Both the position numbers and the translations under genes were made by a program. Below are positions 52,323-61,451 of a stretch of 64,000 nt of DNA, piece by piece; positions within the stretch are counted from its first letter, which is position 1, and the number at the start of each line of letters is the position of its first letter. Location of the stretch: assembly GCF_041807705.1 (NCBI RefSeq), contig NZ_JBGTYY010000006.1, positions 28,454 to 92,453 of the forward strand, in the 5' to 3' direction. Source of the DNA: Mannheimia sp041807705. GTDB lineage: Bacteria; Pseudomonadota; Gammaproteobacteria; Enterobacterales; Pasteurellaceae. A model generated the notes under the pieces. It had not been told where the DNA came from, made no database searches, and saw only the letters and a program-made list of their open reading frames with translations.

Positions 52323-53603
52323 TTAAAGCTTTCCAAACGCTTTATCCGCAGCCTCTAGCGTGCGGGCAATATCTTCGTCTGTGTGAGCTAAAGACATAAA
52401 CCCAGCCTCAAATGCAGATGGGGCTAAATACACGCCTTGTTCCAGCATTAAGTGGAAGAAGCGGTTGAATTTAGCAGCGTCGCATTTCATCACTTCTTGG
52501 AAGTTGGTTACGGCTTTTTGTTCGGTGAAGAATAAGCCGAACATTCCGCCAACGTATTGCACCGTTAATGGCGCATTGTGCTTATCTGCCAGAGCTTTAA
52601 AGCCTTCAGCGAGGTTTTTGGTTTTTTCCGCTAAAATAGTTTCATTACCCGCTTTTGATAATTCGGTTAGGCACGCTAAACCTGCTGTCATTGCAATCGG
52701 GTTGCCTGAAAGTGTGCCGGCTTGGTAAACCGGGCCGGTTGGGGCGATATATTCCATAATCTCTTTTTTACCTCCAAATGCTCCCACTGGCATTCCGCCG
52801 CCGATAATTTTTCCAAGTGTGGTTAAATCTGGTGTCACACCGTAGTAAGATTGAGCCCCACCGAGTGCGACACGGAAGCCAGTCATAACTTCATCAATAA
52901 TAAATACCGCACCATATTGTGTGCAAAGCTCACGCAAGCCTTGTAAAAAGCCTTCTTGCGGCGGAATACAGTTCATATTGCCGGCAACAGGTTCGACAAT
53001 TAAGCAGGCGATTTCGGTCGGATATTGCTCAAATGCTGCTTTTACTGAATCTAAATCATTATAAGTGCAAGTGAGCGTATGCTTGGCAAAATCAGCCGGT
53101 ACGCCCGGGCTGCTTGGCTGACCGAGCGTTAAAGCCCCTGAGCCTGCTTTTACTAACAGCGAATCTGAATGCCCGTGATAGCAGCCTTCAAATTTGATGA
53201 TTTTATCTCGTCCTGTGTAGCCTCGAGCTAAGCGAATGGCAGACATTGTCGCTTCTGTGCCAGAACTTACCATTCTAACCATTTCAATTGATGGCACTAA
53301 TTTGCAGACTAATTCCGCTAGGGTAATTTCTGCAGCGGTTGGAGCACCAAAGCTCAAGCCGTTTGGTACGGCTTTTAGCACCGCATCAATAATGGCTGGG
53401 TGGTTATGCCCTAGCACCATTGGGCCCCAAGAGCCAACATAGTCGATATATTGTTTGCCGTCGCTGTCGGTAATATAAGCACCAGCAGCTTTCTCAATAA
53501 AAACAGGCGTGCCGCCTACACCTTTAAATGCACGAACAGGGGAGTTTACGCCTCCCGGGATCACTTTTTGAGCTTGTTCAAATAGTTGTTCTGAAACAGA
53601 CAT
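52323..53603 (-). CDS. hemL: Glutamate-1-semialdehyde 2,1-aminomutase
   Basis: HemL makes 5-aminolevulinate for heme from glutamate-1-semialdehyde. The 426-residue PLP enzyme has GGVNSPVRAFKGVGG, SSGTEATMSAIRLARG, FEGCYHGHSDSLL, IIDEVMTGFR and the PLP-binding Lys at about 265 in TLGKIIGGGMPVGAFGG. Length is normal. It stands alone, divergent from wecA. Confidence 0.97.
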   Translation of the reverse strand: MSVSEQLFEQAQKVIPGGVNSPVRAFKGVGGTPVFIEKAAGAYITDSDGKQYIDYVGSWGPMVLGHNHPAIIDAVLKAVPNGLSFGAPTAAEITLAELVCKLVPSIEMVRMVSSGTEATMSAIRLARGYTGRDKIIKFEGCYHGHSDSLLVKAGSGALTLGQPSSPGVPADFAKHTLTCTYNDLDSVKAAFEQYPTEIACLIVEPVAGNMNCIPPQEGFLQGLRELCTQYGAVFIIDEVMTGFRVALGGAQSYYGVTPDLTTLGKIIGGGMPVGAFGGKKEIMEYIAPTGPVYQAGTLSGNPIAMTAGLACLTELSKAGNETILAEKTKNLAEGFKALADKHNAPLTVQYVGGMFGLFFTEQKAVTNFQEVMKCDAAKFNRFFHLMLEQGVYLAPSAFEAGFMSLAHTDEDIARTLEAADKAFGKL

Positions 53604-53744
53604 ATCAATTCCTTATTTTTAATTACAAAAATTCCCCACTATTGTAATGAAAATGCTCTATTTTCGCTAAAAAATTTTACGATTTTATTGCCTTGTGCTA
53701 TTCTGCGTACTTATTTTCGGACTCATTTTTGAGGTAATCCCTGT

Positions 53745-54809
53745 ATGTGGCTTACTTTTCTAACGGTTTTTATTGTATCGTTTCTCGCCTTAATTGTGAT
53801 GCGACCAGTAGCGGAATTTGTCGGTTTAGTGGATAAACCAAACTTTCGTAAACGCCATCAAGGCTTAATTCCGTTAATTGGTGGTATCGCATTATTTATT
53901 GGTAATCTCGCCTTTTATTTTATGCAGTGGCAAGATATGCGGCTGCCGGAACTTTACCTCACCGCTGTGACCATTTTGCTGATTATTGGCGTGTTAGATG
54001 ACCGCTTTGACATCAGCCCGTTACTGCGTGCCGGAATTCAAGCGGCATTAGCTGGAGCGATGATTTACAGCGGTTTATCGCTTAGTAGTTTAGGGCAGAT
54101 TATTGCTCCGTTTAGCATTGAGCTGGGCTGGCTTGGTATTGTGTTTACCGTGTTCATCACCATTGGTGTGATTAACGCTTTCAATATGGTGGATGGGATA
54201 GATGGCTTATTAGCTGGGCTTTCAAGCGTAAGTTTCGCCGGGCTTGGCACATTGATGTTTATTAAAGATGAGCCAACATTAGGCTATTGGTGTTTCGCTC
54301 TCATTTTTGTCTTACTACCGTATGCAATGTTCAACTTAAGTCTATTCGGGGCAAAATGGAAAGTGTTTATGGGCGATTCAGGCAGTATGCTGATCGGCTT
54401 TACTATTATTTGGATTTTGTTACTAAGCACCCAAGGACAAGGCTCGCCAATTAGCCCAATTACAGGATTATGGCTGATTGCCGTACCGCTGATTGATATG
54501 GTGGCGGTAATTATCCGCCGTTTGAAAAAAGGTAAAAGTCCGTTCAAACCTGACCGCTTGCACCTACACCATTTAATGATGCGAGCAGGGCTGACCTCTC
54601 GCCAAGCATTATTGGTGATTACCCTCTGGGCAGGATTCTGTTCCACCATTGGGGTATTAGGCGAGGTGTATTATTGGAATCAGTGGGTGATGATGTTAAT
54701 GTTTATCGGGCTGTTTTTCCTATACGCCTATTCCATTACCCACGCTTGGCGTGTCACCCGTTTTGTTCGCCGTTTAAAACGCCGTGCAAAACGTAGCAAA
54801 CAACTTTAA
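53745..54809 (+). CDS. wecA: Undecaprenyl-phosphate GlcNAc-1-phosphate transferase
   Basis: WecA starts enterobacterial common antigen (and in some strains O-antigen) by putting GlcNAc-1-P on undecaprenyl phosphate. The 354-residue integral membrane protein has about eleven helices. Family motifs are KPNFRKRHQGLIPLIGG, GVLDDRFD (Asp-Asp), FNMVDGIDGLLAG, FMGDSGSMLIGF and the HLHHLMMR cytoplasmic loop. It is the first gene of the ECA cluster; wzzE begins about 10 nt after it. Confidence 0.96.
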   Translation: MWLTFLTVFIVSFLALIVMRPVAEFVGLVDKPNFRKRHQGLIPLIGGIALFIGNLAFYFMQWQDMRLPELYLTAVTILLIIGVLDDRFDISPLLRAGIQAALAGAMIYSGLSLSSLGQIIAPFSIELGWLGIVFTVFITIGVINAFNMVDGIDGLLAGLSSVSFAGLGTLMFIKDEPTLGYWCFALIFVLLPYAMFNLSLFGAKWKVFMGDSGSMLIGFTIIWILLLSTQGQGSPISPITGLWLIAVPLIDMVAVIIRRLKKGKSPFKPDRLHLHHLMMRAGLTSRQALLVITLWAGFCSTIGVLGEVYYWNQWVMMLMFIGLFFLYAYSITHAWRVTRFVRRLKRRAKRSKQL

Positions 54810-54819
54810 AGGATATGTT

Positions 54820-55623
54820 GTGAAAACCTTATTTTATCGACTTTTAGTGCTGATTTTATTTGCTGCTATCGGGGCAGGTGCCGGTTATGGGTTGAGTTAT
54901 ACTCAATCTGAAAAATGGAAAGTGACTGCTCAATTTGAGCAACCGACTATTCCCGATTTAGGCAATTACTACTCGTTACTTTCCACCTACCATTTTTTGA
55001 ATAGTAATAGCCAAGAAGCGAATAGCCAAACGGCACAGCAACAGGCAAGTGAGCAGGTTTATGCGGAATTTAAACGCAACCTCACGTCCGCCGACTTGCT
55101 TCAAGCCTATTTGCTACAAACAGAAGCGGTGAAATTAAAAGCTCAGGTTGCAAAGAAATCACCGGCGGTGGTGGCGGCTGAATTAGTTGAACAATTCCGT
55201 TTTGAAAAAGATATGGCAACTTCGGCAGATAATGTCAGCTTAATTGCAGAAAATGCGGAAGAGGCTCAAAAATTATTAGCCGATTTTATTCCGTTGGTAA
55301 ACACCCAAGCTCGAGATAAATTAAACGCCGATTTAATTGCGAAATGGAAGGTGTTGTTCCAGCAAATTAAAAGTGCGTCAGAGTTAAATATTGGGGCGAA
55401 AGGTAATCAAGATTGGGCTGCTAAACTGCAAATGATGCGTTCGGTTCAGCCGCTAGATAACCAATTAAAAGCCTACCGTTTAGTAAAATCGCCAGCTGTT
55501 CCGTTAAAATCGGAATCGCCGGATCGTTTGTTTTGGCTAATGATTGGGGCATTAAGTGGCTTACTGCTGGGCTTTATGCTTAGCTTTGCGGTGAAAGCGA
55601 AAGTCCAACCTGCGGAAATTTAA
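54820..55623 (+). CDS. wzzE: ECA polysaccharide chain-length modulator
   Basis: WzzE sets the length of common antigen chains. The 267-residue protein has one membrane helix at each end (LFYRLLVLILFAAIGAGAGYGL and the C-terminal RLFWLMIGALSGLLLGFMLSF with the Pro-rich approach SPAVPLKSESP) and a periplasmic coiled-coil-rich middle, the Wzz topology. I choose GTG 54820 with AAAGGAT at 54808-54814. A longer frame from GTG 54784 would overlap wecA. Confidence 0.85.
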   Translation: MKTLFYRLLVLILFAAIGAGAGYGLSYTQSEKWKVTAQFEQPTIPDLGNYYSLLSTYHFLNSNSQEANSQTAQQQASEQVYAEFKRNLTSADLLQAYLLQTEAVKLKAQVAKKSPAVVAAELVEQFRFEKDMATSADNVSLIAENAEEAQKLLADFIPLVNTQARDKLNADLIAKWKVLFQQIKSASELNIGAKGNQDWAAKLQMMRSVQPLDNQLKAYRLVKSPAVPLKSESPDRLFWLMIGALSGLLLGFMLSFAVKAKVQPAEI

Positions 55624-55668
55624 TCTAAAATGGCACACAATTTAGTGTGCCATTTCTCTTTGTAACTG

Positions 55669-56916
55669 ATGATGAGTAAAACTGAATTTAACACTATTTG
55701 TATTCTGGGTTTAGGCTATATCGGGCTGCCGACCGCAGTTGGTTTTGCTAATGCAGGCAAGAAAGTGATTGGAGTGGATATTAATGAGCAAGTAGTAGCC
55801 AGCCTTAATCAAGGTAAAATCCATATTATTGAGCCTGATTTGCAAGCAGCCTTTACACAAGCGGTCGAAAATGATCATTTTTTTGCAACTCGAACAGCTG
55901 AGGCGGCTGATGCCTTTATTATTGCCGTGCCAACACCGCTACTAGAAAAGCAGCCCGATCTCTCCTATATTAAAAACGCTGCTTTAGCCATCGCCCCTTA
56001 TTTACGCAAGGGGAATTTGGTGGTGTTGGAATCTACCTCGCCTGTTGGTACAACAGAAAAATTAGCCGAATGGCTAAGCCAAGCTCGCCCTGATTTAATC
56101 TTTCCAGCCGATGTACATATTGCCTACTGTCCAGAACGTGTTTTACCCGGCAGAATAATGACTGAATTGGTGGAAAACAACCGCATTATTGGCGGTTTAA
56201 CCTCTGAATGTAGCCAACAAGCGGTCGATTTATACCAAATTTTTGCAAAAGGGAATTGCATTACAACCCAAGCACGTACGGCGGAAATGTGTAAGCTGGT
56301 GGAAAATAGCTTTCGTGATGTAAATATCGCTTTCGCCAATGAGCTTTCAATGATTTGTGATGAGTTGGATATTAGCGTATGGGAGTTAATTGAGCTTGCC
56401 AATCAGCATCCAAGAGTGAATATTCTACAACCCAGTGCAGGTGTGGGCGGACATTGCATTGCGGTTGATCCTTGGTTTATTGTGTCTCAATCGCCTAAAT
56501 TATCCCGTTTAATTCGCACCGCACGAGAAGTGAACGATGCTAAACCCCAATGGGTGTTAGAAAAACTAAAAGCTCTTGTAGCGGATTGTGTGATAGAGAA
56601 AGATTGCAAACCAAGTGAGCTAACTATTGCTTGCTTCGGCTTGGCGTTCAAGCCCGATATTGATGATTTGCGAGAAAGCCCAGCCCTTGTGATTACCCAG
56701 CAAATCGCACAATGGCACAAAGGCAAAGTGCTGGCGATTGAGCCGAATATTCAGACGTTATCGTTAGAAAATGTAACATTGGTCGATACAGATACGGCTA
56801 TGGCTCAAGCAGATATTATTGTGTTATTGGTTGATCATACACCCTTTAAACAAATTCCCGTTGAACACGCTCAGCAAAAACATCTTCTTGATTGCCGAGG
56901 AGTATGGTTAAGATGA
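55669..56916 (+). CDS. wecC: UDP-N-acetyl-D-mannosamine dehydrogenase
   Basis: WecC oxidises UDP-ManNAc to UDP-ManNAcA, one of the three ECA sugars. The 415-residue UDP-sugar dehydrogenase has TICILGLGYIGLPTAVGFAN (NAD fold), VLESTSPVGTTE, CPERVLPGRIMTELVENNRIIGG, VENSFRDVNIAFANELS, and the catalytic Cys in GVGGHCIAVDPWF. wecB, which would supply UDP-ManNAc, is not next to it and not in this window. The stop overlaps the wecD start. Confidence 0.95.
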   Translation: MMSKTEFNTICILGLGYIGLPTAVGFANAGKKVIGVDINEQVVASLNQGKIHIIEPDLQAAFTQAVENDHFFATRTAEAADAFIIAVPTPLLEKQPDLSYIKNAALAIAPYLRKGNLVVLESTSPVGTTEKLAEWLSQARPDLIFPADVHIAYCPERVLPGRIMTELVENNRIIGGLTSECSQQAVDLYQIFAKGNCITTQARTAEMCKLVENSFRDVNIAFANELSMICDELDISVWELIELANQHPRVNILQPSAGVGGHCIAVDPWFIVSQSPKLSRLIRTAREVNDAKPQWVLEKLKALVADCVIEKDCKPSELTIACFGLAFKPDIDDLRESPALVITQQIAQWHKGKVLAIEPNIQTLSLENVTLVDTDTAMAQADIIVLLVDHTPFKQIPVEHAQQKHLLDCRGVWLR

Positions 56917-57539
56917 TCACACCTGATAAATGGCTCTCTGATTTTTTCGGTAGAGAAATTGTGCAAGCGAAAGTAGCGGCTGATGATTTTGCTCAAATCG
57001 GCCAACTGCAAAAACAAGGTTTTGTATTTGTAGAAGGCGAATTAGAATTTGCCTTAGAGCTTGCAAAATTTTCGCAAAATTCGACCGCTTGTAGTCAGGC
57101 TACGATGGCTGATTTACCCGAATTGATCTCATTATTTGGTTCAGCTTTTCCGAATAGTCGTTTCCGCTCTCCCTATTTTTCGAGAGAGGAAAATCAACGT
57201 TTTTATCAAACTTGGATTGAAAATGCAGTAAAAGGTGAATTTGATGATATTTGCCTGATGAAACGAAATGAGCTGAGGCAACTTCAAGGAGCAGTTACCG
57301 TTCGTTTATTAGAAGGAAAGCAAGCCAAAATTGGCTTACTGGCGGTTAAGCCTCGTTTTCAGCAACAAGGTGTTGGTGGTAAGTTGTTGCACACTGCAAT
57401 CGGCTGGGCGAAGCAACAACAGGCGGAGAAGTTAATTGTTTCTACGCAAAGTAATAATCTGAAAGCGGCTCGGTTGTATCAGTCTGCAGGGGCAAATTTA
57501 CAAGCGGTCTATTATTGGTTTTATTGCCCCTATCTCTGA
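56913..57539 (+). CDS. wecD: dTDP-fucosamine N-acetyltransferase
   Basis: WecD acetylates dTDP-4-amino-4,6-dideoxygalactose to dTDP-Fuc4NAc. The 208-residue GNAT protein has the acetyl-CoA motif LAVKPRFQQQGVGGKLLHTA and a closing SNNLKAARLYQSAGANLQAVYYWFYCPYL. ATG 56913 overlaps the wecC stop as ATGA, with GAGGAG 10 nt upstream. An uptake signal inside the gene encodes part of residues 48-60. Confidence 0.92.
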   Translation: MITPDKWLSDFFGREIVQAKVAADDFAQIGQLQKQGFVFVEGELEFALELAKFSQNSTACSQATMADLPELISLFGSAFPNSRFRSPYFSREENQRFYQTWIENAVKGEFDDICLMKRNELRQLQGAVTVRLLEGKQAKIGLLAVKPRFQQQGVGGKLLHTAIGWAKQQQAEKLIVSTQSNNLKAARLYQSAGANLQAVYYWFYCPYL

Positions 57540-57619
57540 AAAATATTTCTGAACGAAATATTTTTCGGTCTCTATCCCACAAGGGGAGAGAGCTTTATTT
57601 TCTAATAAATTAACAAGTT

Positions 57620-58765
57620 ATGAAATTTAATTTTATCCCCTTTAACCAACCACCGATTGTCGGCACGGAACTTAGTTATATCCAACAAGCAATGGCAAGT
57701 AGAAAGCTATCGGGCAATGGTAAATTTACCCATTTATGTGAACAATGGTTGGAGCAAAACCTTATGCACAGCAAGGTGCTACTCACGCCTTCTTGCACCG
57801 CAGCGTTAGAAATGGCAGCCATTTTACTCAATATTCAGCCTGATGATGAAGTGATAATGCCAAGCTATACTTTTGTTTCCACCGCAAATGCCTTTGTACT
57901 GCGTGGAGCAAAAATTGTGTTTGTAGATATTCGCCCCGATACGATGAATATTGATGAAAATCAAATTGAGCAAGCTATCACGCCTAAAACCAAAGCGATT
58001 GTGCCGGTTCATTATGCAGGTGTAGCGTGCGAAATGGATAAAATTATGGCGATTGCCGAAAAGCACGGGCTTTATGTGGTGGAAGATGCCGCGCAAGCGG
58101 TGAATGGGTTTTATCAAGGCAAGGCATTAGGCTCAATCGGGCATATTGGTTGCTATAGTTTCCACGAAACCAAAAACTACTCGGCAGGGGGCGAAGGTGG
58201 GGCAATCGTGCTTAATGATCCGAAATTGATCGATCGATCTGAGGTCTTACGAGAAAAAGGCACGGATCGTAGCAAATTCTTTCGAGGTGAAGTGGATAAA
58301 TACTGTTGGCAGGATATTGGCTCAAGCTTTTTAATGTCGGAAATTCAAGCCGCCTATTTGTATGCTCAGCTTGAAGTGGCAGATAAAATTAACCAAAAGC
58401 GATTAACGCTATGGCAGAACTATTTCCAAGCCTTTTTGCCGTTAGTTCAAACAGGCAAAGTTGAACTACCTAAAGTAAATGCGAATTACCAACACAACGG
58501 ACATCTATTCTACTTAAAATTAAAAGATGTGAGCGAACGAACTACTTTCATTGAGTTTATGAAAGCCCAAAATATCTTAACAGTATTTCATTATATACCT
58601 TTGCATTCTAGTCCAGCAGGGCAGAAGTTCAGCAGGTTTAGCGGAGAAGATCATTTTACGACAAAAGAAAGTGAGCGGTTGGTGAGATTGCCATTGTTTT
58701 ATAATTTGAACGAAAAGGATCAAGATAGAGTTATTCAAGCAGTGATCGCTTTCTTTAATCAATAA
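57620..58765 (+). CDS. wecE: dTDP-4-amino-4,6-dideoxygalactose transaminase
   Basis: WecE transfers an amino group to dTDP-4-keto-6-deoxyglucose for the Fuc4NAc sugar of ECA. The 381-residue DegT/DnrJ/EryC1-family PLP enzyme has FNQPPIVGTELSYI, LTPSCTAALEMAA, MPSYTFVSTANAF, VEDAAQAVNGFYQGKALG, the PLP Lys in FHETKNYSAGGEGG, and LREKGTDRSKFFRGEVDKYCWQDIGSSFLMSE. It is followed by a bidirectional terminator and then glnA in reverse. Confidence 0.96.
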   Translation: MKFNFIPFNQPPIVGTELSYIQQAMASRKLSGNGKFTHLCEQWLEQNLMHSKVLLTPSCTAALEMAAILLNIQPDDEVIMPSYTFVSTANAFVLRGAKIVFVDIRPDTMNIDENQIEQAITPKTKAIVPVHYAGVACEMDKIMAIAEKHGLYVVEDAAQAVNGFYQGKALGSIGHIGCYSFHETKNYSAGGEGGAIVLNDPKLIDRSEVLREKGTDRSKFFRGEVDKYCWQDIGSSFLMSEIQAAYLYAQLEVADKINQKRLTLWQNYFQAFLPLVQTGKVELPKVNANYQHNGHLFYLKLKDVSERTTFIEFMKAQNILTVFHYIPLHSSPAGQKFSRFSGEDHFTTKESERLVRLPLFYNLNEKDQDRVIQAVIAFFNQ

Positions 58766-58794
58766 AAAACGGCTGAGTATTTCAGCCGTTTTTT
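58764..58794. terminator. Bidirectional terminator between wecE and glnA
   Basis: AAAAAACGGCTGA (58764-58776) pairs with TCAGCCGTTTTTT (58782-58794) around a 5-nt loop, with A and T tracts on both sides. Confidence 0.93.
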
Positions 58795-58808
58795 GCTATA
58801 TGTTGTTA

Positions 58809-60230
58809 CTATGAATAGTAAAGCTCAAATTCTACTGGGTGTGGAGTCATATTTACACGCTCAACCTCTTTGCGGCGAATACCGATGTAAGCCTCAATAA
58901 AATCTTTTGTGAACACGCCACCTTGTGTTAAGAACTCGAAATCGTTGCTTAACGCATCAAGTGCATCGCCTAAAGAAGAAGCTACGGTTGGAATATCTTT
59001 TAATTCTTCTGGCGGTAGGTCATATAAGTTTTTATCCATTGCATCGCCCGGGTGGATTTTGTTGATCACACCATCTAAGCCAGCCATTAACAATGCGGCA
59101 AAGCAAAGGTAAGGGTTTGCCATTGGATCTGGGAAACGAGCTTCCACACGAGTTGCTTTCGGGCTGGTTACCGCAGGAATACGGATTGACGCTGAACGGT
59201 TACTTGCCGAATAAGCTAATAATACAGGTGCTTCAAAACCCGGTACTAAACGTTTGTATGAGTTAGTAGTGGGGTTAGTGAAAGCATTTAATGCTTTAGC
59301 GTGTTTGATGATACCACCGATGTAATAAAGCGCTGTTTCCGATAAACAGGCATACTTGTCGCCCATAAAGACGTTTTTGCCGTCTTTGCTTAATGACATA
59401 TTACAGTGCATACCCGAGCCGTTATCGCCAGCGAACGGTTTTGGCATAAAGCACGCCGTTTTGCCGTGTTCTACTGCCACATTTTGCACGATATATTTGT
59501 AAATTTGGGTTTCATCCGCTTTTAAGGTTAAGCTGTTAAAACGAGTTGCAATTTCGTTTTGTCCCGCAGTTGCTACTTCGTGGTGGTGAGCTTCAATCAC
59601 TAAGCCCATTTCTTCCATTAATAAGCACATTTCAGAACGAATGTCGTGGGCGGTATCAATAGGGGCAACGGCACAGTAACCACCTTTTTTCAGAGGACGA
59701 TAACCATTATTGCCATCTTCAAATTTACGGTTGGTGTTCCAAGCCGCTTCTATATCATCAATTTTATAAGATACGTTGTTCATTTCGGTGCTGAAACGCA
59801 CATCGTCAAATAAGAAGAATTCTGGTTCAGGCCCGAACATTACGCTATCCGCAATACCTGTCGATTTTAAGTAATTTTCAGCACGAGTTGCGATGGAGCG
59901 TGGGTCACGGTCGTAAGACTGCATTGTGTTAGGGTCGTAAATTGAACAGCGGATAGTGAGGGTAGGAATACGAGCGAAAGGATCAACCACAGCGGTTTCG
60001 GCGATTGGCATTAAAAGCATATCGGCTTTATTAATTGCCTTCCAGCCCTCAACGGATGAGCCGTCGAACATTTTGCCTTCCTCAAATAAGTCTTCAAGAT
60101 CGTTGGCAACTAAACTCACTGGCAGCGATACGCCGTGTTCTTTACCTTTAATGTCGGTAAATTTTAATAAGACAAATTTAATATCATTGTCTTGAATGAG
60201 TTTAGAGACATTTGCGATTGCGTTTGACAT
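58809..60230 (-). CDS. glnA: Glutamine synthetase, type I
   Basis: GlnA makes glutamine from glutamate and ammonia. The 473-residue protein has the usual motifs: FDGSSVEGW, MFGPEPEFFLFD, EVATAGQNEIATRFN, KPFAGDNGSGMHCNMSL, NRSASIRIP, and the adenylylation-type Tyr in NLYDLPPEE near residue 400. That Tyr suggests control by GlnE. It sits inside the ECA cluster in reverse orientation, where enterobacteria have wzxE, and is insulated by a terminator. No glnL or glnG is beside it. Confidence 0.97.
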   Translation of the reverse strand: MSNAIANVSKLIQDNDIKFVLLKFTDIKGKEHGVSLPVSLVANDLEDLFEEGKMFDGSSVEGWKAINKADMLLMPIAETAVVDPFARIPTLTIRCSIYDPNTMQSYDRDPRSIATRAENYLKSTGIADSVMFGPEPEFFLFDDVRFSTEMNNVSYKIDDIEAAWNTNRKFEDGNNGYRPLKKGGYCAVAPIDTAHDIRSEMCLLMEEMGLVIEAHHHEVATAGQNEIATRFNSLTLKADETQIYKYIVQNVAVEHGKTACFMPKPFAGDNGSGMHCNMSLSKDGKNVFMGDKYACLSETALYYIGGIIKHAKALNAFTNPTTNSYKRLVPGFEAPVLLAYSASNRSASIRIPAVTSPKATRVEARFPDPMANPYLCFAALLMAGLDGVINKIHPGDAMDKNLYDLPPEELKDIPTVASSLGDALDALSNDFEFLTQGGVFTKDFIEAYIGIRRKEVERVNMTPHPVEFELYYS

Positions 60231-60380
60231 AGTAAAATAAGTCCTCGTTGGGAGAAATGAATAAGAAAAAACTTGGCTATCATAGCATTTTTTAAGGCGG
60301 TTTACACAAAAGAAGTTTCAGTAAAATTGTAAATTTTTGTTAAAATCAATATGGTTGAATGATTTGGAGGAAATAGCGTT

Positions 60381-61451
60381 ATGAAGCCGATTTATCATAT
60401 TTTAGGTTCGGATATTCCGCATCATAATCAGCGTGTTTTAACCTTTTTTCAACAAGAACTGTTACCGACTTTGCCTGTATCTTCCCATTATTTTTATGTG
60501 ATGGGAGAGAGTGCGATAAAGTCCAAATTTTCTCATTTAGAGATAGCGACTTTTACTTCTCAACAAGCAATAGTCAAAGCGATAATTGCAAAAAATCAGC
60601 AAAATCCGACCGCTTGTTTTCTTTTACACGGTCAATTTAATGTGTGGATTTGGCTTGCCATTGGGTTAGGAAAGTTGTCAACTGAAAATATTATTTGGCA
60701 TATTTGGGGAGCGGATTTATACGAAGTTTCGACTGCTTGGAAATTTCGGCTGTTTTACCCAATTAGGCGATTTGCTCAACGCAAGTTAAAGCAGATCTGG
60801 GCAACAAAGGGAGATCTGGATTACTTCTGGCGGAAAATAAGAAAGAGATCGGAGAAAGATCAGGTAATCTATTTTCCAACGAAATTACCTGATCAGCACA
60901 GAGTGCAAACCATTAAAAATGATCGACTAACTATCTTGCTAGGCAATTCAGGCGATCCCTCTAATAACCATATTCCAGCCCTAAAGGAAATTTATAAAGG
61001 TTTGGGTGAAGATATACGAATAATTATTCCAATGGGTTATCCTGCGAATAATGAACATTACATTCAGCAGATTGAGACGGAGAGCAAGCGGTTATTTTTA
61101 GCGGAAAATTTGCAAATTCTGCGAGATAAATTAGATTTTGACGCATATCTTGCATTGCTTGCAGAGTGCGATCTCGGCTATTTTAATTTTGAACGCCAGC
61201 AAGGCATTGGTACGATTTGCTTGTTGATCCAACAGCATATTCCTTGTGTATTACACCCGAATAATCCATTTTGTTTGGATATGCAGGCAGAAAATGTGCC
61301 TTATTTGTTGGCGGAAAATCTAACGTATTCACACATTCAAGCAACCAAACAACAACTAGAGAATATAGATAAAAATAACATTGCGTTTTTTCCGCAAACT
61401 TATCTGAAATTATGGCAAACGCATTTAACTGAATTGATACATAATGAATAA
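60381..61451 (+). CDS. wecF: TDP-Fuc4NAc:lipid II transferase
   Basis: WecF adds the third ECA sugar, Fuc4NAc, to the lipid-linked disaccharide at the inner face of the membrane. The 356-residue glycosyltransferase (family 56) starts PIYHILGSDIPHHNQRVLTFF, with WHIWGADLYE, ILLGNSGDPSNNH, IIPMGYPANNEHYI and NFERQQGIGTICLLIQ, which are typical. GGAGG at 60367-60371 precedes ATG 60381. It overlaps wzyE by 8 nt. Confidence 0.94.
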   Translation: MKPIYHILGSDIPHHNQRVLTFFQQELLPTLPVSSHYFYVMGESAIKSKFSHLEIATFTSQQAIVKAIIAKNQQNPTACFLLHGQFNVWIWLAIGLGKLSTENIIWHIWGADLYEVSTAWKFRLFYPIRRFAQRKLKQIWATKGDLDYFWRKIRKRSEKDQVIYFPTKLPDQHRVQTIKNDRLTILLGNSGDPSNNHIPALKEIYKGLGEDIRIIIPMGYPANNEHYIQQIETESKRLFLAENLQILRDKLDFDAYLALLAECDLGYFNFERQQGIGTICLLIQQHIPCVLHPNNPFCLDMQAENVPYLLAENLTYSHIQATKQQLENIDKNNIAFFPQTYLKLWQTHLTELIHNE